From positions 1 through 45,852 of the forward strand of contig CASFXH010000020.1 in the NCBI GenBank assembly GCA_949298575.1: a DNA stretch of 45,852 nucleotides, read 5' to 3'. Position numbers and translations under genes: made by a program. The notes beneath the pieces were generated by a model. It did no database searches. It saw nothing but the letters and a program-made list of their open reading frames with translations, and had not been told where the DNA came from. Positions 33,589 to 41,174 of the stretch are shown here, in pieces. Every line of letters begins with the position of its first letter. The stretch's first letter is position 1. The DNA is from an uncultured Parabacteroides sp. GTDB taxonomy: Bacteria; Bacteroidota; Bacteroidia; Bacteroidales; Tannerellaceae.

Positions 33589-35622
33589 ATGCGAATATTG
33601 AAACACCATTATTTATATCTATGTTCCTTGTGCTTTTTCCCCATTCCCATAAAAGCGCAATTCCTCCAAGGCGATACAATCGTCGTGAACGATACTATCG
33701 TTGCCCTTGACAACATCACCGTGACAGCGCAGAAGAACGTCATCCAGAAGGTGGACAAGATCGTCTATCGGATCAACGAGAAGGATTTCCTGCGCCACGC
33801 CAAAGCCGACAATGCCCTCAGGCGACTGCCCGATGTCTCGGTCAGCGCCTCTGGTATCCTGATCGACAGTTACAAACATGCCGCCATCTATATTGACGGG
33901 ATCCCCTCCGACGAGGAGACGCTCAAGCGGATCGACATCGACGAGATCGAACGGATCGAGGTCATCAAAAACCCTTCCGCCATCTACGGCTCCGAGCTGA
34001 CCGGCGGCGTGATCAACGTCGTCAAGCGCAAGAAAAAGGAACGCTTCATCAAGGCGGAGTTCTCTGGACAAGGAGCCGCCATGCGGGGAATCTACGGCTT
34101 CACCCCGTCGCTCGCCTTCAAGACCGGGATACTGACCCTGAACACCTACTATTCCTTCTCCAAAAACAACCAGGATGTCTCCACACGGACCGAGCGATGG
34201 ACATCCTCAACCTTCGAGCGGCAAGACATCCAGGACCAGATCCGGGGATGGCAGGGCTTCGGACGCCTGAACGCCCGGCTCGACTTCCGGGAGACGGACT
34301 ACCTGATCCTTTCCGCCACCAGCATGAACTATCGTTTTGACCATCGGTATGACGGCACCCTGACAACCGGCGAGACAACCGCCCCCGTGGACGACAAGGC
34401 CCTGGAGCAACTCGGCAAATATACGGCGAACCTGCTTTACCGCCATGATTTCGACAGGGCGACCAACCTCGAGGTGAAAGGGCGTTATTTCGACTACGAC
34501 AACCACTACCACTCGCTGACCGACAACCACTCGAGAATCCGGGAGGCCAGCGGCGAGATCCTTTTCCAGAAACAGGAGATCGACCTCTGGGGCAACCCGC
34601 TGGAACTGGTCCTCGACTATAAGAGCGTCTATCGGCGTTATCTCACCGGATCGCAAGGCGACCGGCTCGCGAGCCAGGCCATCCAGTCGGCCAACGCCAC
34701 CGTCAGCTACAATGTCGCTGGCCTCTCGGCCTATCTCGCGCTCGGCTACGACTACACACACCAGACAGTCGGGACAACTACGACCGGCTATCATACCCTC
34801 CTGCCGGTCGCCACGCTCGCTTACGGGCTACCCAACCGGTTCAACCTCAGCCTCCAGTATGCCCGGAAGATCACCCGGCCCGGCGTGGACTACCTGAACC
34901 CGGCCATCGACCGGCTCAACCCGATGTACCTCCGGCAGGGCAACAGCGCGCTCGATCCCCAACAGAACAACGAGCTCTCGCTGAGCCTCCGCAAAAGCGT
35001 CGCCAACAATCACAACCTGTCGCTCAACGCCTACTACAGATTCAACAACGGATTGATCAGCGAGATTCTGACCGACCATGAGGGCCAGACCATTTACAGT
35101 TACGACAACATTGGCCGGGCGAGAGTGGCGGGTATCAACGCCGGATGGAGCGCCTCGCTGCCCCTTAACTTCTATATCAATACCCGGATCGGCCCGTCTT
35201 ACAACGACTATGCCGCCCCTGGTTCGACGGCTTTACTCACGAGAAACAGTGGCTGGTCGCTCTTCGCGTATGCCGGTGTTGGAACTAGAATCCTTGATTT
35301 CCTGTCGGCTGATTTGGATCTGTTCTACAACTCCCGCAATTACGACCTGACAGGCACCGTCCGGACACGGCCATCCGTCAACTTGAACATTGAGGCCAAC
35401 CTATTGTCGGATCGTCTGACATTGGGGCTTTACTGCATGGACTTAGGTGGTTGGAGCACCCAAACAGCCCTATTGGCACAAGGCGATGCGTTCGACCAGC
35501 ATACGACTATCCGTAATAAGATGATGAATTTCTCCCTCTCTGTCACCTACCGCTTTGGAAAGAAATTCAATAGTGCTGTCGGAGGAAGAATTATTGAAAA
35601 CTCTGATATTATTACGAAATAA
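33589..35622 (+). CDS. TonB-dependent receptor-like outer membrane beta-barrel protein
   Basis: I prefer ATG 33589, which begins a signal peptide ending near IPIKAQ; an in-frame Met at 33565 is the alternative. The 677-residue mature precursor has a plug-like domain (LDNITVTAQKNVIQKVDK, LRRLPDVSVSASG, AAIYIDGIPSDEE, IERIEVIKNPSAIYG, TGGVINVVKR), then a long barrel with aromatic-rich strands ending in FSLSVTYRFGKKF. It lacks the N-terminal carboxypeptidase-like domain of SusC proteins and no SusD partner follows. It is therefore of the OMP_b-brl type; the ligand is unknown. Six bases separate it from the MauE-like gene. Its base composition is GC-rich in contrast to the two genes that follow. 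Confidence 0.88.
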   Translation: MRILKHHYLYLCSLCFFPIPIKAQFLQGDTIVVNDTIVALDNITVTAQKNVIQKVDKIVYRINEKDFLRHAKADNALRRLPDVSVSASGILIDSYKHAAIYIDGIPSDEETLKRIDIDEIERIEVIKNPSAIYGSELTGGVINVVKRKKKERFIKAEFSGQGAAMRGIYGFTPSLAFKTGILTLNTYYSFSKNNQDVSTRTERWTSSTFERQDIQDQIRGWQGFGRLNARLDFRETDYLILSATSMNYRFDHRYDGTLTTGETTAPVDDKALEQLGKYTANLLYRHDFDRATNLEVKGRYFDYDNHYHSLTDNHSRIREASGEILFQKQEIDLWGNPLELVLDYKSVYRRYLTGSQGDRLASQAIQSANATVSYNVAGLSAYLALGYDYTHQTVGTTTTGYHTLLPVATLAYGLPNRFNLSLQYARKITRPGVDYLNPAIDRLNPMYLRQGNSALDPQQNNELSLSLRKSVANNHNLSLNAYYRFNNGLISEILTDHEGQTIYSYDNIGRARVAGINAGWSASLPLNFYINTRIGPSYNDYAAPGSTALLTRNSGWSLFAYAGVGTRILDFLSADLDLFYNSRNYDLTGTVRTRPSVNLNIEANLLSDRLTLGLYCMDLGGWSTQTALLAQGDAFDQHTTIRNKMMNFSLSVTYRFGKKFNSAVGGRIIENSDIITK

Positions 35623-35628
35623 AAGCAT

Positions 35629-36036
35629 ATGAAAGCATTTAGATCAGCGCTAATTACTCTTATTATTATTTTTTTCTCCTATACGTTGACAAATAAAGCA
35701 TTAATGTTTGATTCTTTTTTATTGAATATAGCGAAAACAGGACTATTCAACAGTTTCTTTACTTATGCGATAGCCCTAATCGGTGTGATATTGGAATTTA
35801 CTTCAATAGTCCTATTAGTGTTAAATAAAAGATCAGGAATATTTGTTTCATTAGGAATGATGTGCTTATTTACGCTTTATATTGTGTTGCTCTTTTTGTT
35901 AGGAAGGTATGAAGTTTGTGGTTGTGGTGGTGTCATGAATGGTTTAGATTTTTGGAGTCACTTAGTCATTAATTTACTTTTGATTCTTTTATTAATTTAT
36001 TTGTTGAATTTTGATTGTGATGAAGAAAAAGAATAA
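35629..36036 (+). CDS. MauE/DoxX-like redox-associated membrane protein
   Basis: The 135-residue protein has four predicted membrane helices (about 5-22, 40-62, 70-90, 108-128) and a conserved Cys motif in YEVCGCGGVMNG, as in MauE-like proteins of Bacteroidetes. MauE proteins are linked to disulfide or cofactor maturation of periplasmic proteins. The gene is AT-rich compared with its surroundings. It follows the TonB receptor by six bases and overlaps the next gene, so the three form one operon. Confidence 0.8.
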   Translation: MKAFRSALITLIIIFFSYTLTNKALMFDSFLLNIAKTGLFNSFFTYAIALIGVILEFTSIVLLVLNKRSGIFVSLGMMCLFTLYIVLLFLLGRYEVCGCGGVMNGLDFWSHLVINLLLILLLIYLLNFDCDEEKE

Positions 36037-37027
36037 TCTTATTATAATATTAGTCGTGTTGATTCCTTTGATCTCTCTTTATCTGAAAAAACGAAATATA
36101 AATAGGAATCTACCATTTGTCTTCGAAAGAGAGTTATCCCCTAACTCATTTTTAAAGCAAGAGAAAATTATTCCATTTGAGGGAAATCTAAATCAAAAGT
36201 CTTTTTTGATAAATGATTCAATGTTCATTTTGAACACACAAGAAGGGAAAATGGCATCTTTCATATCTTGGAATTTTGAAACCGGAATATTAGATACAGT
36301 CCAAAGGGAGGTGGATTCTTATCTTTTAATTAATTCAATAAGAAATAATCGGTGTCTCTATGTGGATCGATTTAAAATCAAGTCTATAGATTTCATCAAT
36401 TCATCAACAGATTCAATAGTGTTGAATAATATAAGCACTTATTCTATTTTTGAGTGTCAAGATGAAAGCTTTTTAATGTTAGGTTATCAAAAAGATGCTA
36501 ATGAGACAGCATTTTATAAAGTAATTCAAGGACAGCCTGTTCTTTTAAAAGAAATCAGAAAAGAAAAGATAAATGATGAATCTCGAAAATTTATTAATAA
36601 TCTATTGTACAATGGGGAATTTAGTGAGATAGGTAATTATATTATTTATAAATGCGATCTTCAATCTCTAATTTTCCTATTTGACCTTAAAGGGAATTAT
36701 ATAACGACTATAAAGACAAAAGAAAATGTCCCTGAGCCATCCATAACAGTGTTCAATGATATGTATGTATATACCCGTGGAAGAACCTTTAATTCTAATG
36801 TAGGAGCTTTTGTATGTAAAGAATATTTAAATGTTATTTCATATAGATCAAATGAAGACCGACGGGTTGTTGTTGATCGATATTCTATCTCTAATGGAAA
36901 CTATGTTGATAGTTTTGTGTTAGATGATTTACGGTGTTCAAATCGTGAGATTAATCAAGTATTTCAAACTAAGGATTTAGTCATATTTTGGGGAAAGGAA
37001 AAGATCTATTTCTATACATTAACGTGA
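36020..37027 (+). CDS. TolB-like/6-bladed beta-propeller-like membrane-anchored protein
   Basis: I start at ATG 36020; TTG 36011 in frame is less likely. The 335-residue protein has one N-terminal hydrophobic helix (LIIILVVLIPLISLYL) after KKKNN, then beta-rich repeats in a Bacteroidetes 6-bladed-propeller style (SFISWNFETGILD, FLFDLKGNYITTIK, VVVDRYSISNGNYVDSF). It overlaps the MauE-like gene by 17 bases and shares its low GC. In related cassettes these two families accompany NVEALA-type peptides. The function is unknown; signalling or peptide maturation is a guess. Confidence 0.7.
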   Translation: MKKKNNLIIILVVLIPLISLYLKKRNINRNLPFVFERELSPNSFLKQEKIIPFEGNLNQKSFLINDSMFILNTQEGKMASFISWNFETGILDTVQREVDSYLLINSIRNNRCLYVDRFKIKSIDFINSSTDSIVLNNISTYSIFECQDESFLMLGYQKDANETAFYKVIQGQPVLLKEIRKEKINDESRKFINNLLYNGEFSEIGNYIIYKCDLQSLIFLFDLKGNYITTIKTKENVPEPSITVFNDMYVYTRGRTFNSNVGAFVCKEYLNVISYRSNEDRRVVVDRYSISNGNYVDSFVLDDLRCSNREINQVFQTKDLVIFWGKEKIYFYTLT

Positions 37028-37115
37028 ATTCGATATATTTCAAACGTAGGCTTTTTCAGAGAATATAGTAGGTATAGATTGGTCGCACAATTACGTTTAT
37101 CGTTTCTGCTAATTC

Positions 37116-37189
37116 CCTTGCGAGGAAATCCTCATCCCCTCGCAAGGCATTTTAAATGGATCGCGAGGGAATAGAAAATGGCCTGCGAG
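37116..37189. repeat. Short array of GCGAG-centred palindromic elements
   Basis: CCTTGCGAGG (37116-37125) and CCTCGCAAGG (37138-37147) are perfect reverse complements and could form a hairpin downstream of the propeller-like gene. Two further GCGAG cores at 37163 and 37185 continue a spacing of roughly 20-24 bp. The hairpin may serve as terminator for the gene ending at 37027, though no clear T-run follows. Confidence 0.55.
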
Positions 37190-37321
37190 CCGTTTCTTCC
37201 CTTCATTGACCTTCACGGATCCTTCATCTGGAGCCCCCTCTCCGCATTCGCCCGGTAAAGCTTTATCTGATTGATTTTGTTTGATTTATAAGGGAAATAG
37301 AGAGAGGATTATTCGCCTAAA

Positions 37322-37461
37322 TGAAGGAATTGAAGGGTGTGAAGCCGTTTTTCTAAAATAATATAGGAACGTAAATATATACGGACCCCTTAAAGGGAGC
37401 GCGCTGTATTTATTTATTCCATAAAAGTTATGCAAACCCGCTTTCACGCCTTCATCCTTCA
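37322..37461. repeat. Imperfect inverted repeat, possible MITE-like element
   Basis: A left arm at 37322-37347 (TGAAGGA...TGAAGGGTGTGAAGCCG) is nearly the reverse complement of the right arm at 37438-37461. About 90 AT-rich bases lie between. There is no coding potential inside and no clear target duplication, so a small non-autonomous element or a large RNA hairpin are both possible. Confidence 0.4.
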
Positions 37462-37510
37462 CATGTAAATCCAATCCCCATCCGCGTCAATGGCGAGGGG
37501 CTCTTCTTCA

Positions 37511-37593
37511 TAATGCCTATTGTAAGGTTGTTATAATCCAATAGTGAGGAGCTTATAATTGGATTATAAGGAGGCTATAATAGGCATTATAGG
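37511..37593. repeat. Nested inverted repeat with the GGCATTATA motif
   Basis: TAATGCCTATT (37511-37521) pairs with AATAGGCATTA (37579-37589), and inside it TTATAATCCAAT (37531-37542) pairs with ATTGGATTATAA (37558-37569). Neighbouring elements are 22-23 bp apart, as in the array at 458-549, whose GGCATTATAA motif this shares. Confidence 0.75.
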
Positions 37594-37757
37594 GCGTAAA
37601 TCAAGTTCGTATTACATTTTGCTTTTGGTATTGCGCCTGAGTGATGAGAAAGCCGCCGCATAGAGTTGGCTTCTAAGGTTTCGCAAACTGGAAAGGAAAA
37701 AGATAAGCTTTACTTTCGATGGTTTGAAGACCATAAATTAGTTACTTCTTTATGTAA

Positions 37758-37913
37758 TTATCGCATGGAGAAGATGTAGACCTCTATTTGGTTTTCCTCT
37801 ACGGAATAGACAAGCCGATGTTCGGCGTTGATGCGCCTTGACCATTTGCCCGCCAATTCATATTTTAGCGGTTCAGGTTTCCCGATCCCGGTAAAGGATG
37901 CCTTTCTTCCTTT
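37758..37913 (-). pseudogene. yoeB: YoeB toxin remnant (C-terminal part)
   Basis: The minus strand encodes ...[18 protein letters not shown], then [20 protein letters not shown] and a stop at 37758. This is the characteristic C-terminal half of Txe/YoeB mRNA-interferase toxins, including the conserved GKPEPLK and EHRLVY segments with catalytic-region Arg and His. Upstream the frame contains a stop (near 37927) and I find neither the N-terminal half nor a YefM-type antitoxin. The end also differs from the usual CRGHY-type terminus. It is a decayed toxin gene. The rest of the 1-kb gap 37028-38065 holds the repeats listed here and nothing else I recognise. Confidence 0.8.
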
Positions 37914-37961
37914 CAACCAGCAAGTCTACTCAATCAATGAACCATCCTTAGCCATCGCCTT

Positions 37962-38049
37962 ACGCCTGCGCAGGCATAGGCCAACGGCGCCGCAGGTGTA
38001 GGCCTATACGTCCGCAGGCGTGGGGTGATGGCTGCGCAGGCGTTTGAAC
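37962..38049. repeat. 22-bp repeat array, locus C (four units)
   Basis: Units begin at 37962, 37984, 38006 and 38028, exactly 22 bp apart, with cores CTGCGCAGGC, CGCCGCAGGT, GTCCGCAGGC and CTGCGCAGGC. The consensus matches the arrays at 4672 and 33145. It ends 16 bases from the stop of the DUF2200 gene and may act as its 3' end. Confidence 0.85.
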
Positions 38050-38065
38050 ACGGGTATGGAGGGGC

Positions 38066-38416
38066 TTATTCCCGTAAGATTTTCTCCATCGGCTTCCCCT
38101 TGGCCAATTCATCCACCAGCTTGTCCAAGTAACGGATTTCCCGCATCAACGGCTCTTGAATTTCTTCCACCCTCACTCCGCAGATGAGGCCTTTGATCTT
38201 CATCCGGTTCGGATTCGGATGAGGGGCGTTCCGGAAAAAGTCACCGTACGTGAGCGGTTGTTCCAAGAACGCCCGTAACTGGGAGGGTTCATAGCCGGTC
38301 AGCCAAGCGGTGAGTTCATCCACCTCGTCCGGCGTGCGTCCTTTCCGTACGGCTTTGTTCACCAGTAGGGGATAAACTTTCGCGAAGGGCATCTGATATA
38401 CTTTTTCGTTGTCCAT
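38066..38416 (-). CDS. DUF2200 family protein
   Basis: The 116-residue protein matches the DUF2200 family: [18 protein letters not shown] at the N terminus, ELTAWLTGY in the middle and [18 protein letters not shown] near the C terminus. Family members are small cytoplasmic proteins of unknown function, frequently encoded as single genes. It lies 27 bases downstream of the VOC gene and may be co-transcribed with it. Confidence 0.9.
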   Translation of the reverse strand: MDNEKVYQMPFAKVYPLLVNKAVRKGRTPDEVDELTAWLTGYEPSQLRAFLEQPLTYGDFFRNAPHPNPNRMKIKGLICGVRVEEIQEPLMREIRYLDKLVDELAKGKPMEKILRE

Positions 38417-38443
38417 CTGATTTCAGTTCTCAAGTTTTATTCG

Positions 38444-38827
38444 TTATTCCGTGATTTCGATCAGGTTCCCTTCGGGGCCCTCAATGCAACTTTCGTAATA
38501 GCCGTCTCCCGTAACGCGTGGTCCGCTAACTACCGCATAACCGTCGCGTTGAAGCTGTTTGGTTAATTGGTCGACTTGTTCTTTCCCTCCGACGCTGAAA
38601 GCAAGATGGATATAACCCGCGTGAAACAAGTTTTTCCCATTATCTATCACATCGGGGCGCGACATGATCTCCAGTCTTGAACCGCCTTCGAACGAAAGGA
38701 AGTAAGTCCGCAATCCGGTCTTGGGATTATGGTACATCTCGTTGGAAGACGCGCCGAAATAACGTGTGAAGAATGTTCGCGCGGCCTCCAAGTCTTTTAC
38801 GTACATCGCTAAATGGTCAAGTCTCAT
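38444..38827 (-). CDS. VOC (glyoxalase/bleomycin resistance) family protein
   Basis: The 127-residue protein has two beta-alpha-beta-beta-beta halves of the vicinal-oxygen-chelate fold. The start RLDHLAMYVKDLEAARTFF, the segment GSRLEIMSRP, GYIHLAFSVG and the end GPEGNLIEITE match the YaeR/SMU1112c-like subgroup. His4, Glu (LEIM), His (IHLAF) and Glu (LIEI) are the expected metal ligands. A lactoylglutathione-lyase-like or antibiotic-binding role is possible; substrate unknown. Confidence 0.92.
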   Translation of the reverse strand: MRLDHLAMYVKDLEAARTFFTRYFGASSNEMYHNPKTGLRTYFLSFEGGSRLEIMSRPDVIDNGKNLFHAGYIHLAFSVGGKEQVDQLTKQLQRDGYAVVSGPRVTGDGYYESCIEGPEGNLIEITE

Positions 38828-38852
38828 ATTCGTGAAATCAAATGGGTGAATT

Positions 38853-39260
38853 TCAGTAGTCTTGTTCCCAGATCAGTGTTTTATTTTCTTCCTTCAGCAG
38901 GTCGTAATAGAGGCCGCTCAACGGGTCTTCCTCGGGCCAGACGCGGATGCCGGAGGTGGTATAGAACATGTTGTTGAGCGTCCAAGCGGCATTCAAGCCG
39001 TCGACAAGCTCGATGTAGGTCTCGCCCTTATGGCGGACAAGGTAGACCCATGGGAGATGGCGCTTGCCCGTCGCGGGGGAGACCGCGTAACGTTCACCCA
39101 CTTCGTCGATCGCATCGACAAGCCATTGAGGGCTTTGGATATAGCCCTCGACGACCGTAATTCCTGCGGCTTCCATCTCCGTTACGAGATTGAGCTCATC
39201 ATCACAAGCGGAGATAAGGAGCGATAGGGTCAAGAGAGGGATGAAGCATTTGGTTCTCAT
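38853..39260 (-). CDS. Small lipoprotein, paralogue 1
   Basis: The 135-residue protein has a lipobox (LLISAC, Cys19) and a short mature domain with YIQSPQWLVDAIDEVGERY and YLVRHKGETYIEL. It shares these segments with the neighbouring lipoprotein nine bases upstream in the same direction (QSPAWLVNAMESVANQY, LTYEGRNYIAL). I do not recognise the family; homologues in Bacteroidetes are usually uncharacterised. The pair probably arose by tandem duplication. Confidence 0.8.
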   Translation of the reverse strand: MRTKCFIPLLTLSLLISACDDELNLVTEMEAAGITVVEGYIQSPQWLVDAIDEVGERYAVSPATGKRHLPWVYLVRHKGETYIELVDGLNAAWTLNNMFYTTSGIRVWPEEDPLSGLYYDLLKEENKTLIWEQDY

Positions 39261-39268
39261 TTTATCTT

Positions 39269-39715
39269 TTATTCGGATAAAATAGGAAGTTCATCTTTAC
39301 CACCTTCTCTCCAAACAGAAAAGATACATGTACTTTCTGCGTCTAAGCGAATTTGATTATACAAATCGTTCTCGATATCATTCACGAAAGGCGGAATTTC
39401 TTCTCCATCCATTGTATACAAGATGCATTGATCATATGAATAAGAGGAAAGGAAATCGGATAACGCGATATAATTCCGTCCTTCGTATGTCAGCAGGAAG
39501 ACATCCGGGTAAAACGGTTCTTTTCCTTCAGGCGAGTTATATTGATTCGCCACGCTTTCCATCGCGTTAACAAGCCATGCGGGGCTTTGTGGCTTGCCAT
39601 CTTCAATCAGGACATCCGTGCCTTCGACATTCGCGGAATAGTCCATGTCATCGCTACAAGCGCAAAATGTCAGTGCCAGCGCGAGAATTGGGGTGAAAAT
39701 TCGTTTGACCATCAT
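39269..39715 (-). CDS. Small lipoprotein, paralogue 2
   Basis: The 148-residue protein has a signal with a lipobox-like segment ending in CACSDD; two adjacent Met codons allow a start at 39715 or 39712. The shared QSPxWLV and YEGRNYIAL segments mark it as a diverged copy of the next gene. Acidic residues follow the lipidated Cys (SDDMD), as in many surface-exported Bacteroidetes lipoproteins, so surface location is possible. No known domain recognised. Confidence 0.8.
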   Translation of the reverse strand: MMVKRIFTPILALALTFCACSDDMDYSANVEGTDVLIEDGKPQSPAWLVNAMESVANQYNSPEGKEPFYPDVFLLTYEGRNYIALSDFLSSYSYDQCILYTMDGEEIPPFVNDIENDLYNQIRLDAESTCIFSVWREGGKDELPILSE

Positions 39716-39749
39716 ATCGTAAAAAATTTGTTATTAACTAATGTATAGA

Positions 39750-39757
39750 CAAAGATA
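39750..39757 (-). promoter_or_regulatory. -7 promoter box for the leftward lipoprotein genes
   Basis: Read on the minus strand this is TATCTTTG, an exact match to TAnnTTTG, 35 bases upstream of the start at 39715. A TTTG on the same strand (39769-39772) is closer than the usual spacer. Confidence 0.5.
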
Positions 39758-39801
39758 GGAGTTTGAGGCAAAGCGCTGCACATAGGGCGGAAAATTTTCC
39801 T

Positions 39802-39809
39802 TATTTTCG
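39802..39809 (+). promoter_or_regulatory. Possible -7 promoter box for murF
   Basis: TATTTTCG has one mismatch to TAnnTTTG and lies 20 bases upstream of the murF ATG. No clear -33 element. Confidence 0.35.
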
Positions 39810-39829
39810 CGCATCAACATTTATTTTCC

Positions 39830-41116
39830 ATGAAAATAGACATCCATTCTTTATATGACCTATATAAGCGTTTCCCGACCGTGACAACCGATAGCCGGAA
39901 TTGTCCGAAAGACGCGATCTTTTTCGCCTTGAAAGGTGAACGGTTCGACGGTAACGCCTATGCCGCCGACGCGTTAAGAAATGGCTGCATCTACGCGGTG
40001 ATCGATGATCCCCGATACGAGACAGAGCGGACATTCCTCGTCGACGACGCTCGGCTGACACTTCAGGACTTGGCCATGCTGCATCGGCGGACGCTTGCCA
40101 AGCCTGTCCTCGCCATCACGGGGACGAATGGCAAGACCACGACCAAGGAACTTTGCGCGGCGGTGCTAGGGCAATCGTTCAACGTCCTTGCTACCGAGGG
40201 AAATTTGAACAACGCCATTGGCGTTCCCTTGACTCTTTTACGGATGCGCGAGGAACATGAGGTCGCGATCATTGAGATGGGGGCGAGCCATCCGGGGGAT
40301 ATCCGTGAGCTGGTTTGCATCGCGCAACCCGACTTCGCGTTGATCACCAACATTGGTCTGGCCCATTTGGCTGGCTTTGGTTCTTTGGAAAACGTCGCCA
40401 AGACGAAGGGCGAGCTATACGATTATATTCGCGAGAACGGAGGGGAGATTTTCCTGCATGCCAACGACGAGCGGCTTTGGCAGATGTCTACGGGGCTACG
40501 GCGTATGACTTATGGCGAGGCGGAAGGGGCCGCCATCATTGGGCGAGTGGTGATGGCCAACCCGTTTTTGAAGCTTGAATGGCGTTATTGGAGTGATTGG
40601 TATACGGTGCAAACGCGATTGGTTGGGACCTATAATCTGGATAATGTTTTGGCGGCGATTTCCGTGGGACTCCGATTCGGGATCGAGATCTGGCGAATCA
40701 ACAAGGCCATCGAAGAGTATGTTCCCAGGAATAACCGTTCGCAATTCATGCGGACCGACCGGAACCAAGTCATTGCCGACGCCTACAACGCGAACCCTAC
40801 TAGCATGCGGGCGGCGCTGGAAAATTTCGCTGTGCTACCGGAGGAGAAGAAAGCTGTTATATTGGGCGACATGCTCGAGTTGGGCGAGGCCAGTGAGGAG
40901 GCGCACCGGGCGATTGTCCGACTGGTCGACACGGGACATTACGATCGGGTTTATCTTTGTGGAAAGGAATTTTCGCGGGTGGCGGAGGGCTACCCGTGCT
41001 ACGAGGATGAGGAGGCTTTGGCGGAAGCCCTTCGGCGTGATGCGCTAACGGGTTACACCATCTTGCTCAAGGGCTCGCGAGGCATTGGGTTGGAGCGTGT
41101 CCTGCCGGAGCTGTAG
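39830..41116 (+). CDS. murF: UDP-MurNAc-tripeptide--D-Ala-D-Ala ligase
   Basis: The 428-residue protein is a Mur ligase of normal MurF length. The N-terminal domain contains TDSRNCPKDAIFFALKGERF, the central domain the ATP-binding loop TGTNGKTTTKEL and the following NLNNAIGVPLTLL, and NPTSMRAAL and LGDMLELGE mark the C-terminal domain. MurF adds D-Ala-D-Ala to the UDP-MurNAc tripeptide in the cytoplasm, the last soluble step of peptidoglycan precursor synthesis. It stands alone here rather than in the division/cell-wall cluster, followed 58 bases later by parC. Confidence 0.95.
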   Translation: MKIDIHSLYDLYKRFPTVTTDSRNCPKDAIFFALKGERFDGNAYAADALRNGCIYAVIDDPRYETERTFLVDDARLTLQDLAMLHRRTLAKPVLAITGTNGKTTTKELCAAVLGQSFNVLATEGNLNNAIGVPLTLLRMREEHEVAIIEMGASHPGDIRELVCIAQPDFALITNIGLAHLAGFGSLENVAKTKGELYDYIRENGGEIFLHANDERLWQMSTGLRRMTYGEAEGAAIIGRVVMANPFLKLEWRYWSDWYTVQTRLVGTYNLDNVLAAISVGLRFGIEIWRINKAIEEYVPRNNRSQFMRTDRNQVIADAYNANPTSMRAALENFAVLPEEKKAVILGDMLELGEASEEAHRAIVRLVDTGHYDRVYLCGKEFSRVAEGYPCYEDEEALAEALRRDALTGYTILLKGSRGIGLERVLPEL

Positions 41117-41174
41117 CGCGTTTCCGTTTTTTTCTTTAAATTTACGCCCGAAAACAAAAGATTGAGCAATAAAT

